Positions 33,352 through 41,972 of a stretch of 60,503 bases of DNA are shown here, one piece after another. How positions within the stretch are numbered: the first letter of the stretch is position 1; each line of letters opens with the position of its first letter. The notes beneath the pieces were generated by a model. That model searched no databases and had not been told where the DNA came from. It saw only the letters and a list, made by a program, of their open reading frames with translations. Made by a program: the position numbers and the translations under genes. Source of the stretch: Pseudomonadota bacterium (GTDB taxonomy: Bacteria; Desulfobacterota; JAPLJL01); NCBI GenBank assembly GCA_026388655.1, contig JAPLJI010000109.1, positions 1-60,503 of the forward strand. Direction: 5' to 3'.

Positions 33352-34638
33352 CTGAAGAAAGATGAAGCGGTTCGCAAGCCCAAATTAAATGTCATCTGTT
33401 TTGGCTATAACGGCGTGAATAATACCGGCTCGGAGGCCAAGCTTTACACCACCCTGATGGACTTGAAGGAGGTGTTCGGCCCCCGGCTCGGCCAGGTGGC
33501 CATCCTGACCCAGAGCATCGACCAGCAGAGGCGATACACCCCCGACCCGGCCTACAAGCTGGTCGAGGTCGGCCCGGGCACGGTTTTTTCCCCCGCGCAG
33601 TGGTTCGTCATGCGCGACACCGACATCCTGATGCTCTCCGAGGGTTCCACCTTCATCGACCACTTCTCCCCCCTCTTCCTGGGGATGTTCTGCTTCGCCG
33701 CCATCGCCGCCAAGGGCCGCGGGCACAGCGTGGTGGCCTACGCCAACGATTGCGGTCACCTGAAGCCCTCGAGCCAGAAGCTCCTCAAGTACACCCTGAA
33801 CAACAAGGTCGACCTGGTGATGCTCCGCAACCCCGACGCCTACAAGCGGATGCGGGAATACGGGGTCACCGTTCCCATCACCGTGACCGCCGACGGCGCC
33901 TACGAATATCCCACCCCGCCCCCGGAGCACAAGGAAAAGGTCCTGAAACGCCTCAACCTGGACCCGGCCCGGAAGAAGATCGTCGGGATCGCCCCCAAGG
34001 AATTTTTCTGGTGGCCGATCAAGCCCCGGCTCTACGGGGCCAAGTCCGACCTCTACAAGTGGCCCTTCTACCAGTCCTGGACCCCCGAGGCCCGGAAATC
34101 GAGCCGGCAATACGTGGACGAATCCGCCCGTTATTCCGACTGGCTGGTGGACACCTACGACGTGGACATCGCCATGATCGCGATGGAGCACATGGATTCC
34201 CCCCCCGCCATCCAGATCGTCGAGAAAATGAAGCATAAAGACCGGGTCCACTTCGTCCACAGCGACGACAATACCGTGGACGACATCGTCTGCGTCCTCT
34301 CCGCGCTCTGGTTCCAGGTGACCACCCGGTACCACACCACCGTGCTGGCCTCGCCCTTCGGCATCCCGATGATCTCGGTCAGCTCCGATACCCGCTGCGA
34401 GGCCGTTTTCCGCGAGCTCGGGATCATGGACCTCTACATCGACTACGTCGGCCACCCCGAGCGGGTCCCCCGGATCAAGGACCTCTACGGCACCCTGGTG
34501 GACATGACCAAGAAGCTGGTCGGCCGGGAAAAAGACCTGAGGCAGAAAGCCATTGAAATGCACCCCAAGTTCTACGAGCGGGCCCGGATGAACGTGAAGC
34601 TCCTGAAGGAGTGGGTGGAGAAAAACCTCCCGGTCTAA
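33352..34638 (+). CDS. Polysaccharide pyruvyl transferase family protein with non-standard start
   Basis: The conserved N-terminus of the family, KLNVICFGYNGVNNTGSEA, begins upstream of the first GTG (33415), so the gene must start earlier. Between the upstream in-frame TAA (33283-33285) and 33415 there is no ATG, GTG or TTG. AAGGAG (33337-33342) points to CTG at 33352 (or ATA at 33349). The body has DILMLSEGSTFIDHF, AAKGRGHSVVAYANDCGHLK, PITVTADGAYEY and VTTRYHTTVLASPFGIPMI, as in CsaB/WcaK-type enzymes that add ketal pyruvate to surface glycans. Length is about 428 residues. It is alone, so the glycan is unknown. A strong terminator follows. Confidence 0.82.
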   Translation: MKKDEAVRKPKLNVICFGYNGVNNTGSEAKLYTTLMDLKEVFGPRLGQVAILTQSIDQQRRYTPDPAYKLVEVGPGTVFSPAQWFVMRDTDILMLSEGSTFIDHFSPLFLGMFCFAAIAAKGRGHSVVAYANDCGHLKPSSQKLLKYTLNNKVDLVMLRNPDAYKRMREYGVTVPITVTADGAYEYPTPPPEHKEKVLKRLNLDPARKKIVGIAPKEFFWWPIKPRLYGAKSDLYKWPFYQSWTPEARKSSRQYVDESARYSDWLVDTYDVDIAMIAMEHMDSPPAIQIVEKMKHKDRVHFVHSDDNTVDDIVCVLSALWFQVTTRYHTTVLASPFGIPMISVSSDTRCEAVFRELGIMDLYIDYVGHPERVPRIKDLYGTLVDMTKKLVGREKDLRQKAIEMHPKFYERARMNVKLLKEWVEKNLPV

Positions 34639-34656
34639 AGCCGGATCGATTATCCC

Positions 34657-34684
34657 GGGCGGGCTCTCGAGCCCGCCCTTTTTA
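34657..34684 (+). terminator. Intrinsic terminator
   Basis: 10-bp GC-rich stem GGGCGGGCTC (34657-34666) / GAGCCCGCCC (34669-34678), followed by TTTTTA. Confidence 0.88.
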
Positions 34685-34689
34685 TTCGG

Positions 34690-34860
34690 CTCCCGTCATC
34701 CTGATCCCGCCTTCGGCGGGAGAAGGATCTACTATAATAGTTATTAAACTAAACCAAGATTCTTCACTCCGTTCAGAATGACATATTGTTATTTGTCATC
34801 TTGATCCCCTCCCCTCTTGTCATCCTGAGCACAGCGAAGGATCTCGACTTTGATTTTTCC
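34690..34860. repeat. 'TCATCCTGAGC..GAATGACA' repeats, left flank of GIY-YIG gene
   Basis: 'aaggatctactataatagtt' ... 'cagaatgacata' (34725-34785), then 'gtcatcctgagcacagcgaa' (34819-34838). The segment 34725-34784 is a near copy of 35288-35363 on the other side of the nuclease gene. Confidence 0.75.
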
Positions 34861-34876
34861 GAACCGAAGCTATCAA

Positions 34877-35161
34877 ATGGAAAATTACTATATTTATATC
34901 ATGACAAATAAATCCAGAACGCTTTACATCGGGGTGACCAATGATCTTATACGTCGTGTTTATGAACATAAAAACCACCTGATCGAAGGATTCACAAAAA
35001 AATATCAAATAACAAAATTGGTTTATTATGAAGAAACCAACGATATCCAAGAAGCAATTTCCCGAGAAAAACAGCTAAAAGGTTGGTTGAGAAAAAAGAA
35101 AATTGATTTGATAGAATCAATAAATCCGGATTGGCAAGATTTATCGGATGGCTGGTATTAA
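34877..35161 (+). CDS. Small GIY-YIG nuclease-domain protein
   Basis: A 94-residue protein from ATG 34877 (MENYYIYIMTNKSRTLYIG). It has the GIY-YIG elements YYIYIMT and LYIGVTNDLIRRVYEHKNH (catalytic Arg in IRRVYEHK), then YYEETNDIQEAISREKQLKG and the C-terminal INPDWQDLSDGWY. This is the UPF0213/YhbQ-like size class. Its A/T-rich codon use differs from neighbours, and it is embedded between direct copies of an interspersed repeat, which suggests a mobile cassette. No partner transposase is present. Confidence 0.88.
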   Translation: MENYYIYIMTNKSRTLYIGVTNDLIRRVYEHKNHLIEGFTKKYQITKLVYYEETNDIQEAISREKQLKGWLRKKKIDLIESINPDWQDLSDGWY

Positions 35162-35179
35162 GAAAAAATATTAATGCGA

Positions 35180-35363
35180 GATTCTTCGGCTGGCGCCTCA
35201 GAATGACAGAATGATGCCTGTCATCTTGATTTTGCCCCTCTCCCTGTCATCCTGAGTGCTTCTCTCCTTGTCATCCTGAGCGAAGCGAAGGATCTACTAT
35301 AATATTTATTAAAACAAACCGAGATTCTTCGCCCTTCGACAAGCTCAGAGCTCAGAATGACAA
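35180..35363. repeat. 'TCATCCTGAGC..GAATGACA' repeats, right flank; supplies polA start
   Basis: Includes 'ctcagaatgacagaatgatg', 'tgtcatcctgagcgaagcga' and the second copy of the 'aaggatctactataatattt' ... 'agctcagaatgaca' element (35288-35363). Its last bases, AGAATGACA, contain the ATG (35357-35359) of polA. Confidence 0.78.
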
Positions 35364-38050
35364 ACACAGTTAAAAAACTTTATCTGATCGACGGCAGCTC
35401 CTACATCTACCGGGCCTTTCACGCCATCCGCGACCTCCGCACCTCCAAGGGTTTCCCCACCAACGCCATTTACGGATTCGTCGGGATGATCCTGAAAATC
35501 ATCCGGGAGGTGAAGCCGGATTATTTTGCCATCGTGTTCGACAGCCGGGGGCCGACCTTCCGCGACGAGCTTTTCCGCGAATACAAGGCCAACCGCCCCG
35601 AGATGCCCGACGAACTCGTGCCCCAGATCCCCAAAATCCACCAGGTAGTCGAGGCCTTCCGCATCCCCGCCATTTCCCGCGAGGGCTACGAAGCGGACGA
35701 CCTGATTGCCACCCTGGTAAAAAAGCTGGATCAGCCCGGCCTCGAATTCGTGGTGGTCACCGGCGACAAGGACATGATGCAGCTCGTTTCCGACCGGGTC
35801 CGGCTCTACGACCCGATGAAGGAAAAGTTCTCCGGGCCCGAAGAGGTCCGGGAAAAATTCGGGGTGGGGCCGGAAAAGGTGGTCGAGATCCTGGGCCTGG
35901 CCGGCGACGCGATCGACAACATCCCCGGGGTGCCCGGGATCGGGGATAAAACCGCGAAGGATCTGATCCAGGCCTTCGGCTCGATCGAGGGGGTCCTGGA
36001 AAACCTGGACCGGATCCCCGGGGAAAAGAAAAAGCAAAACCTGCGGGAGCACGCCGAAACGGCCCGGCTCTCGAAAAAACTCGCCACCCTGGCGGACGAC
36101 GTGCCCCTGGAAATCTCCCTCCCGGCCCTGGCTCCGGCCGAGCCCGACCGGGCCCGGCTCTCCGAGCTCTTCCGGGAGCTCGAGTTCTCCCGCTTCGCCC
36201 GCGAGCTCGCCCCGGAAAAAACCATCTCCTACCAGGAATATAAAACCGTCTTGGCCGAGGAGGAGCTGGACCGGATCATCCGGGAGCTGGCGCAGGCCCC
36301 CCGGTTTTCGGTGGACCTCGAAACCGTCAATCCAGCCACCCCGGTCGTAACCCCGGTGGGGGCCGAGATCGTGGGGATCTCCCTTTCCTGGAAGGAGCAC
36401 GAGGCCTATTACCTCCCCGTCGCCCACCGCTACCTCGGCGCCCCCCGCCAGCTCGCCCGCGACCTGGTCCTCGAAAAGCTCAAGCCTATCCTCGAAAACC
36501 CCGCGGTCGAAAAGGTCGGGCAGAACATCAAATACGACTACGAGGTTTTTAAGAACTACGGTATCACCCTGGCCGGGATCGGCTTCGACCCGATGGTAGC
36601 CTCCTACCTGCTCAACCCCGGGAAGGCGATCCACGGCCTCGCGGAGCTGGCCCTCGAATACCTGGGTCACACCATCATCTCCTATAAAGAAGTCACCGGC
36701 ACGGGGAAGAAATCCCCGCCGCGGAGCTTCGACGAGGTCGAGGTGGAGCGGGCCGCGGTTTATTCCGGCGAGGACGCCGACCTGGCCCTGATTTTATCCG
36801 GCCTCCTGGAAAAGAAACTCCGGGAGGAGGGCCTGGACGGGCTTTTCCGGGAGCTCGAGCTGCCCCTGATCCCCGTCCTGGCCGAGATGGAATGGGCCGG
36901 GGTCAAGCTCGACCTGGAGCTTTTAAAAAAGCTCTCCGCCGAATTTGCCGCCGAGCTCAAGATCCGGGAGGAAGAGATTCACCGCCTGGCCGGGGAGGTA
37001 TTTAACATCAATTCGCCCAAGCAGCTCGCCGAGATTCTCTTTGAAAAGCTCAAGCTCCCGGCCAAGAAGAAAACCAAGACCGGCTACTCCACCGACGTGG
37101 AGGTTCTCTCCGAGCTCTCCCTGGTCCACCCCCTGCCCAAGAATCTCGTGGAATACCGCAACTTCTTCAAGCTGAAATCCACCTACGTCGACGCCCTGCC
37201 CACCCTGGTCAACCGCAGGACCGGCCGGGTCCACGCCTCCTTCAACCAGGCGGTGACCGCCACCGGCCGGCTTTCCTCGAGCGATCCCAACCTCCAGAAC
37301 ATCCCCATCCGCACCCCCGAGGGCCGGAAAATCCGCCGGGCTTTCATCGCGGAGGCCGGCCACCTGCTCCTTTCCGCCGATTACTCCCAGATCGAGCTCC
37401 GGATCCTGGCCCACCTATCCGGGGACCCCCTGCTGATCGAATCCTTCGAGAAGGGGGAGGATGTGCACAAGCGCACCGCCGCCCTGATTTTCGGGAACGC
37501 GGCGGAATCCCTGGACGAGCTCCGGCGCCGGGCCAAGGTAATCAATTTCGGGATCGTTTACGGGATGAGCGCCTACGGGCTGGCCCGGGAGCTCGGGGTG
37601 GAGGTGAGGCTGGCCCAGGCGATCATTGATGATTACTTCCAGCGCTACCGGGGGGTGAAAACCTACCTGGATGAAACCCTGGCCGCGGCCCGGGAAAAGG
37701 GCGCGGTCTCAACCCTCTGGGGCCGGCGCCGGCCCCTCCCCGAGCTCAAGAGCCCCGATAAAAACACCCGGAATTTCGCGGAGAGGATGGCGATCAACAC
37801 CCCCATCCAGGGGAGCGCCGCCGACCTGATCAAGGCCGCGATGATCCGGATCTCCAAGAGTTTGCCGGAAAAAGGCGCTCAAGCCCGGATGATCATCCAG
37901 GTGCATGACGAACTGGTTTTCGAGGTTCCAGAAAAGGAACTGGACGCGGTCCGGGAACTCGTCCGGGAGGAGATGGAAGGGGTGATCAAGCTCCGGGTTC
38001 CCCTGAAGGTGGACATCAATTCCGGCCCGAACTGGGCGGAAGCGCATTAA
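35357..38050 (+). CDS. polA: DNA polymerase I
   Basis: A full-length 897-residue Pol I. 5' nuclease domain: YLIDGSSYIYRAFHAIRDLR, REGYEADDLIATLV, VVTGDKDMMQLVSD, GVPGIGDKTAKDLI. The 3'-5' exonuclease looks active: D and E in FSVDLETVNP, the Asp in GQNIKYDYEVFKNYG, and YSGEDADLAL. Polymerase motifs A (LLSADYSQIELRILAHLSGD, about 674), B (RRRAKVINFGIVYGMSAYG, about 723) and C (MIIQVHDELVFEVPE, about 844). The product replaces primers and fills gaps. There is no ribosome site before the ATG; the start codon lies inside an interspersed repeat, so expression may depend on that repeat's leader. Confidence 0.95.
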   Translation: MTNTVKKLYLIDGSSYIYRAFHAIRDLRTSKGFPTNAIYGFVGMILKIIREVKPDYFAIVFDSRGPTFRDELFREYKANRPEMPDELVPQIPKIHQVVEAFRIPAISREGYEADDLIATLVKKLDQPGLEFVVVTGDKDMMQLVSDRVRLYDPMKEKFSGPEEVREKFGVGPEKVVEILGLAGDAIDNIPGVPGIGDKTAKDLIQAFGSIEGVLENLDRIPGEKKKQNLREHAETARLSKKLATLADDVPLEISLPALAPAEPDRARLSELFRELEFSRFARELAPEKTISYQEYKTVLAEEELDRIIRELAQAPRFSVDLETVNPATPVVTPVGAEIVGISLSWKEHEAYYLPVAHRYLGAPRQLARDLVLEKLKPILENPAVEKVGQNIKYDYEVFKNYGITLAGIGFDPMVASYLLNPGKAIHGLAELALEYLGHTIISYKEVTGTGKKSPPRSFDEVEVERAAVYSGEDADLALILSGLLEKKLREEGLDGLFRELELPLIPVLAEMEWAGVKLDLELLKKLSAEFAAELKIREEEIHRLAGEVFNINSPKQLAEILFEKLKLPAKKKTKTGYSTDVEVLSELSLVHPLPKNLVEYRNFFKLKSTYVDALPTLVNRRTGRVHASFNQAVTATGRLSSSDPNLQNIPIRTPEGRKIRRAFIAEAGHLLLSADYSQIELRILAHLSGDPLLIESFEKGEDVHKRTAALIFGNAAESLDELRRRAKVINFGIVYGMSAYGLARELGVEVRLAQAIIDDYFQRYRGVKTYLDETLAAAREKGAVSTLWGRRRPLPELKSPDKNTRNFAERMAINTPIQGSAADLIKAAMIRISKSLPEKGAQARMIIQVHDELVFEVPEKELDAVRELVREEMEGVIKLRVPLKVDINSGPNWAEAH

Positions 38051-38248
38051 AATCGCTAATGTGCCAATTGACGATTTCAGATTGACGATTGACGATTATT
38101 TTGATTTTCAATCTACAATCGTCATTCGTCATTCGTAAATTATCCATAGCCTGATTTTCCCTGCCTTGCCCCATCCTGGTTTTTAGATTTTAATTTATGC
38201 GTTCATTAAAACTTGCGGTTCGGAAATAGACCGAACCAGGAGGAAAAA
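38051..38248. other. Intergenic with phrase repeat and a hairpin before the next ribosome site
   Basis: 'gattgacgattgacgattat' and 'cgtcattcgtcattcg' (38070-38140) belong to the 7527-7655 family. GGTTCGG (38217-38223) / CCGAACC (38231-38237) forms a hairpin that ends directly at the AGGAGG ribosome site of the next gene. Confidence 0.55.
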
Positions 38249-39103
38249 ATGAAAAACCTGCACCTGAGAAAATATGGCATCCTGCTGGCGGGAATCCTGT
38301 TCCTGGGCTGTTCCGGAATCCTGGGCCAGGTGACCGACCGGGCCATGAACCGGGCCGGGGAGAAAGCCGGTGAGGCGGTGGCCAAGAAGCTTCTCACCCC
38401 CATGCGCCAGGCCATGGTCAAGGCCTCCTTCGCGATGGCCTTCTACAGCTACGGGACCCCGATCGTGCTGGACAACCATCCTTACAATGTAGGCGACTGG
38501 ACCGAGTGGCAGTACCAGGCCACCGATAATAAGAAGGAAAAACCCGCCGCCAACATCGCCTGGATCAAAAAGGGCCTGGCCCAGAAGACCCAGGCCGACG
38601 AGGAATGGTGGCACCTGGAGGTCAGGGGGCAGGAAAACAATGATATCACCATCTACGAGGGACTCTTCGCCGCCAAGCAGAAACAGCTGCTTCGCCTCCT
38701 GGCCCAGTTCCCGGGTGAAGCCCCGGAGGAAATCCCCCTGGAAAAGGAAAATGTTTATCAGACCGAAAGCGGCAAGGGCGAGAAGCCAGAAAAAGGCAAG
38801 GAGCCCAAGCCCGATGTGAATGTCAGCGTGGGCCGGGCCACGGTGCAAACCCCCGCCGGCCGTTTTGACGCCCAAAAACTTCAGATCTCCGGAAAATCCG
38901 AGCAGGGCGACACCTTCGAAATCGACTTTTACACCTCCGAGAAGGTCCCTGGAGGCTTGGTGGCCTACGATATGAAAGGAAAATCCCGGGCCAAGGACGA
39001 TTCCGGGAAGGAAACCACCGTCGAAGGCACCGTTCGCTTCGAGCTCAAGGCTTACGGGAAAGGGATAAACCTCACCTTGCTGCCGCAGATCAAGGAAAAA
39101 TAG
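38249..39103 (+). CDS. Lipoprotein of unknown function
   Basis: A 284-residue protein from ATG 38249, 5 nt after AGGAGG (38238-38243). Lipoprotein signal LRKYGILLAGILFLGC. A helical segment rich in Ala/Arg follows (TDRAMNRAGEKAGEAVAKKL), then a beta-rich body (VGDWTEWQYQATDNKKEK, GRATVQTPAGRFDAQKLQIS, EIDFYTSEKVPGGLVAYDMK) with a Lys/Glu/Pro linker (GKGEKPEKGKEPKP). I do not recognise a family. The C-terminal part resembles proteins that report bulk polar-lipid or polymer binding, but this is only a shape impression. Confidence 0.8.
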   Translation: MKNLHLRKYGILLAGILFLGCSGILGQVTDRAMNRAGEKAGEAVAKKLLTPMRQAMVKASFAMAFYSYGTPIVLDNHPYNVGDWTEWQYQATDNKKEKPAANIAWIKKGLAQKTQADEEWWHLEVRGQENNDITIYEGLFAAKQKQLLRLLAQFPGEAPEEIPLEKENVYQTESGKGEKPEKGKEPKPDVNVSVGRATVQTPAGRFDAQKLQISGKSEQGDTFEIDFYTSEKVPGGLVAYDMKGKSRAKDDSGKETTVEGTVRFELKAYGKGINLTLLPQIKEK

Positions 39104-39167
39104 TTTAGATTGAGATAATAAATGTAGCCGTAGCCTTAATGCTGCGGGTAATGAGAAAAATCGTCGC

Positions 39168-39755
39168 ATGATGCCCATCGACCCCCTCATGAGCGAGCAC
39201 CGTTTGATCGAACGCATGCTCAAACTGCTGGCCGAAGAGCTGAAAACCGTTCAACAGCTCAAGCGGGTGAACCTTTCCCTCCTGGAAACGGCGGCGGATT
39301 TCTTTCGGACCTACGCCGACCGGTGTCATCACGGCAAGGAGGAATTTATTCTTTTCCGGAGACTGGAGAAGAAAGACCTATCCCCCGAACATCAGAAGAT
39401 CATGGAGGAATTGGCCGAGGATCATGTCAAGATCCGGGAATGGGTTGATAGTCTGCTCAGCGTAAAGACGCGCTATGCCAAGGGGGAAAAGGGCGCGATC
39501 CATGAAATCCAGCAGCTCCTGCAGGAAATAACTGATTTCGCCCCGAAACACATGGGGAAGGAAGAAAAACATTTCCTGGCCCCGGTCATGGAGTATTTCA
39601 GCCAGGAAGAAAAGGATGCCCTGTTACAGGAAGAATTCGACTTCGACCGCGCCCTGATCCACGAGAAATACAAGGTGATCATCGATAAACTAGAGCCCGC
39701 TCAGCCCAAGACACTCCCAATATCTAAAATGACAAAATCCGGCCGCGCCTCCTAA
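39168..39755 (+). CDS. Hemerythrin HHE-domain protein
   Basis: A 195-residue four-helix protein: PLMSEHRLIERMLKLL (His), TYADRCHHGKEEFILFRRLE (HHxxEE), LAEDHVKIREWVDSLL (His) and APKHMGKEEKHFLAPVMEYF (HxxxEEKHF), the iron-ligand pattern of HHE proteins. Cytosolic; family roles include oxygen or NO sensing and di-iron storage. Useful for an anaerobe facing oxygen. Single gene with a weak ribosome site. Confidence 0.88.
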   Translation: MMPIDPLMSEHRLIERMLKLLAEELKTVQQLKRVNLSLLETAADFFRTYADRCHHGKEEFILFRRLEKKDLSPEHQKIMEELAEDHVKIREWVDSLLSVKTRYAKGEKGAIHEIQQLLQEITDFAPKHMGKEEKHFLAPVMEYFSQEEKDALLQEEFDFDRALIHEKYKVIIDKLEPAQPKTLPISKMTKSGRAS

Positions 39756-40020
39756 TTCCTTCCCCCCGTGAGTCGTTCATTTTCTCTTGAATCTTTCCCC
39801 CTTCTTTTTCCATCTTCTGTATTTGTTTTCTTCTTCTCTAACCACCTAACAACCCAGCCACCTTCTTTTCCAATTTTTTGCCTTTGCTCTTTGCTCTCTG
39901 CGCTTTGCGCTTTGCGCTTTGCCCCTTACCCTTTCACCTTTCAGCTTTCACCTGTTACCTGCTGCCGACTCCCGGCTCCTAAAAATCCCTTGAAACTGCC
40001 CGAATCGGTAATGCGGCGGG
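39756..40020. repeat. Phrase repeats
   Basis: 'tctaaccacctaacaaccca' (39838-39857) and 'tttgctctctgcgctttgcg' runs (39885-39930), then 'ccctttcacctttcagcttt' (39938-39957). A plus-strand frame across 39768-40055 is repeat translation except perhaps its last 17 codons. Confidence 0.6.
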
Positions 40021-40032
40021 TCCGCACCGAAT

Positions 40033-40179
40033 ATGATGAAACGGGTCAGGAATGATTACCGGAACATAATTTTCTGGGTGGAAAATCCCGTGGAGGCGAA
40101 ACTCGACACCCCCGAAAAAATCGATGAATTCAATAAAATGCTGAAGCGATTAGACGCGAACTGGCAGTTTAAAAAATAG
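40033..40179 (+). pseudogene. Small ORF, probably a frameshifted short gene
   Basis: From ATG 40033 a 48-residue frame reads KRVRNDYRNIIFWVENPVEA then KLDTPEKIDEFNKMLKRLDA and ends NWQFKK. Just upstream, the neighbouring frame reads LPESVMRRVRTEYDETGQE and stops at 40052-40054. The two pieces look like one short protein split by a one-base shift near 40050. No ribosome site is obvious. No family recognised. Confidence 0.35.
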
Positions 40180-40265
40180 ATTCTTTCTTTAATATAGATT
40201 TCCCCGCAAATATTATGACTTCCTTTAAATCATGTATATTGAGAAATAACGTCCCGAAAATTCTT

Positions 40266-40613
40266 TTATTGCTTCTCCGACCCGGTGGTGGGACTTAAAA
40301 GCTTAAGCCGAATAAGTTTCTTGGTTAACTCGTATATATCGGATTTACTTTTTTCCCGCCGGATCCCGACGGCCATGATCACCACCAACCTTCTTCCCGC
40401 TTCGATCCGATAGATAATCCGGTAACGCTCTCCCGCCGCCCGAACGCTTCGAAAACCGGCCAGCTCACCCAACAAGGGTTTTCCCTGCTTATCGGGATCC
40501 TGGGAAAGACTTTTCATTTTGTCAAAGAGTATACGCTGGATCCGCCGGTCGGCGATCTCCGTGAGCATCGCCTCGGCCGTGCGCGTAAGAACAACCCGGT
40601 GGAGAGCTTCCAT
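40266..40613 (-). CDS. RelE/ParE-type toxin
   Basis: A 115-residue basic protein: VVLTRTAEAMLTEIADRRIQ, DKMKSLSQDPDKQGKPLLGE, LAGFRSVRAAGERYRIIYRI and VVIMAVGIRREKSKSDIYEL. The fold pattern (helix pair, then GFRSVRAGxxRIIY strand) is that of RelE-superfamily ribosome-dependent mRNA interferases or gyrase toxins. It lies 3 bp after the antitoxin gene on the minus strand, in the usual antitoxin-first order. Confidence 0.88.
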   Translation of the reverse strand: MEALHRVVLTRTAEAMLTEIADRRIQRILFDKMKSLSQDPDKQGKPLLGELAGFRSVRAAGERYRIIYRIEAGRRLVVIMAVGIRREKSKSDIYELTKKLIRLKLLSPTTGSEKQ

Positions 40614-40616
40614 CGC

Positions 40617-40892
40617 TTAAAGGCCGATGCGGCGGCCCACCTTTTCCAGCGGGATGAGCCGGTCATGCTTGATTTCCTGGAGGCTTTTTCGGAAGGCATC
40701 CATGAGATCCGGGTCGGAAATTATTTCGATGGTTTCGAGGATAGACTCATAAAACTCCCAGGAAAGAATCGCCATGACCGGTGTTCCCCGCCGAGTAACC
40801 GCGATGGCCTCGCCGTCGGGTTCTTTGAAGAATTTCTCGGGAAGCTCGGTCAATTTGTTCCGGGCTTCGGTGATGGACAAGGATTTAGGCAT
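40617..40892 (-). CDS. Phd/YefM-type antitoxin
   Basis: A 91-residue protein starting MPKSLSITEARNKLTELPEK, with GEAIAVTRRGTPVMAILSWE and FYESILETIEII, the Phd/YefM DNA-binding dimer fold, and a C-terminal toxin-neutralising helix (DAFRKSLQEIKHDRLIPLEK). AAGGAGGGATAA precedes the ATG. A nearly identical second copy is at 43614. Antitoxins of this type repress their own promoter. Confidence 0.9.
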   Translation of the reverse strand: MPKSLSITEARNKLTELPEKFFKEPDGEAIAVTRRGTPVMAILSWEFYESILETIEIISDPDLMDAFRKSLQEIKHDRLIPLEKVGRRIGL

Positions 40893-40952
40893 TTATCCCT
40901 CCTTAATCGGTTTTGTCTATTTAAATGTACAAAAAGAAGGGCAATTAATCAA
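40642..40952. repeat. Duplicated 311-bp segment, copy 1
   Basis: From TTTTCCAGCGGGATGAGCC (40642) to GCAATTAATCAA (40952) this segment matches 43663-43973 base for base in length (311 bp each) with few substitutions. It covers most of the antitoxin gene and its upstream region. Homology resumes after an insertion at GGGTAAAAGCATGATCAG (about 41141). Confidence 0.9.
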
Positions 40953-41373
40953 GAGAGCAGTGGAGCCCCTCGGCTAAAGCCGTGGCACCTCCACCAAGCT
41001 TACGGCGGGCGGAACCCGCCGAAGCTTACCCTCCTTCGCCAACCTGTCCGACATAGCTTTAGCGAAGTCGGAAGCTACGGAGGGTTACCCGCTTAAAGAG
41101 CATTCATCCACGGGTAAACCCGTGGTCTTCTGCGAAGGCGGGTAAAAGCATGATCAGAAAAAAGGGGCCAAGGGCCTAAAAGTCCGAAGCCCGTTGCGTA
41201 ATTCGATCATGTCCATCGGTTTTTAAACCGCAACCGAATAACGTTGCCAAAACGGGCAGCGTCACCGATTACCGAAATACGGAAGGCATGGCAATAGTAT
41301 CCGGAGAGGTGTTCTGAAATCAGAATATTGACAGATTAAATCGAAAATTGCAGTTGATGCTCTCCGTCTGAAT
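40893..41373. repeat. Intergenic with a compound repeat insertion
   Basis: Relative to copy 2 of the duplication, about 178 bp are extra here between CAGTGG (about 40962) and GGGTAAAAGC (about 41141). The extra DNA is a string of palindromes: CGGCTAAAGCCG (40971-40982), GGCGGGCGGAACCCGCC (41004-41020), and CCACGGGTAAACCCGTGG (41109-41126). No gene is seen. Confidence 0.7.
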
Positions 41374-41438
41374 GTAGTTGCCCGATTTATCGGGCTTTTT
41401 TAAAAACCGCCGATGAATCGGCACACTACAAAAGAATC
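41374..41438. repeat. Structured GTAGT/ACTAC repeat, copy B (compact form)
   Basis: GTAGT (41374-41378) / ACTAC (41425-41429) encloses GCCCGAT-TT-ATCGGGC (41380-41395) and GCCGAT-GA-ATCGGC (41409-41422). Both loops are 2 nt. The tail ACTACAAAAGAATCC matches the other copies. Confidence 0.88.
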
Positions 41439-41600
41439 CACGCATGGAAGACGAAGAAACAAATCCAACTGAGGATTTCGGGTTAATCCGGCTCGTCCCG
41501 CAAATTTTATTTTTTCCTTAAAATTATCCAGCTTAAGAAACAACGTCCCGGAAATACTCAGGCAAAGGGAGAGATCGCTTAACCATTGATTATTTTTTAC
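41439..41600. other. Intergenic, no gene seen
   Basis: It holds 'aagaaacaacgtcccggaaa' (41536-41555), resembling 'gagaaataacgtcccgaaaa' at 40242. No other motif is seen. Confidence 0.4.
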
Positions 41601-41891
41601 TTAATACTCGCATTCTCTTTGTCCAAGCGTATCATGGAGGACCCCCCCCGATCCCTCCTGCTCAACAAAACAATATTGTTCCTGATAACTTGAGCAAGCG
41701 TAGCCAATAGGCGTGCAAGTCCACCACCCCGTCATCAAATCGGGCGTATGTTCATAATTCTGTTCGTAAAATTGAACGCAAACCCCGCTTAGGCACTCGG
41801 TGCTATCCGAACAAACCTCGCAATCTTTTAATTTATCACTACCACAACCGAACAAAAACAAACTCACGGCTAAAATCAAAATATTTTTCAT
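41601..41891 (-). CDS. Small cysteine-rich lipoprotein
   Basis: A 96-residue protein from ATG 41891 (the frame extends two codons to a TTG). Lipobox in NILILAVSLFLFGCGS. The mature part has nine Cys after the lipid Cys (KDCEVCSDSTECLSGVCVQF, TCTPIGYACSSYQEQYCF, RECEY), a pattern of small disulfide-rich knots that recalls eukaryote-like short Cys modules in delta-proteobacterial lipoproteins. GGGAG lies 7 nt upstream. Function unknown. Lower GC than core genes. Confidence 0.75.
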   Translation of the reverse strand: MKNILILAVSLFLFGCGSDKLKDCEVCSDSTECLSGVCVQFYEQNYEHTPDLMTGWWTCTPIGYACSSYQEQYCFVEQEGSGGVLHDTLGQRECEY

Positions 41892-41972
41892 TGGCAATCT
41901 CCCGAACAGACTGTCAGCCCTTTATTCTCCCAGCAATAACACCAAAAGAAAATGGGGGCGACCTTTGATATT

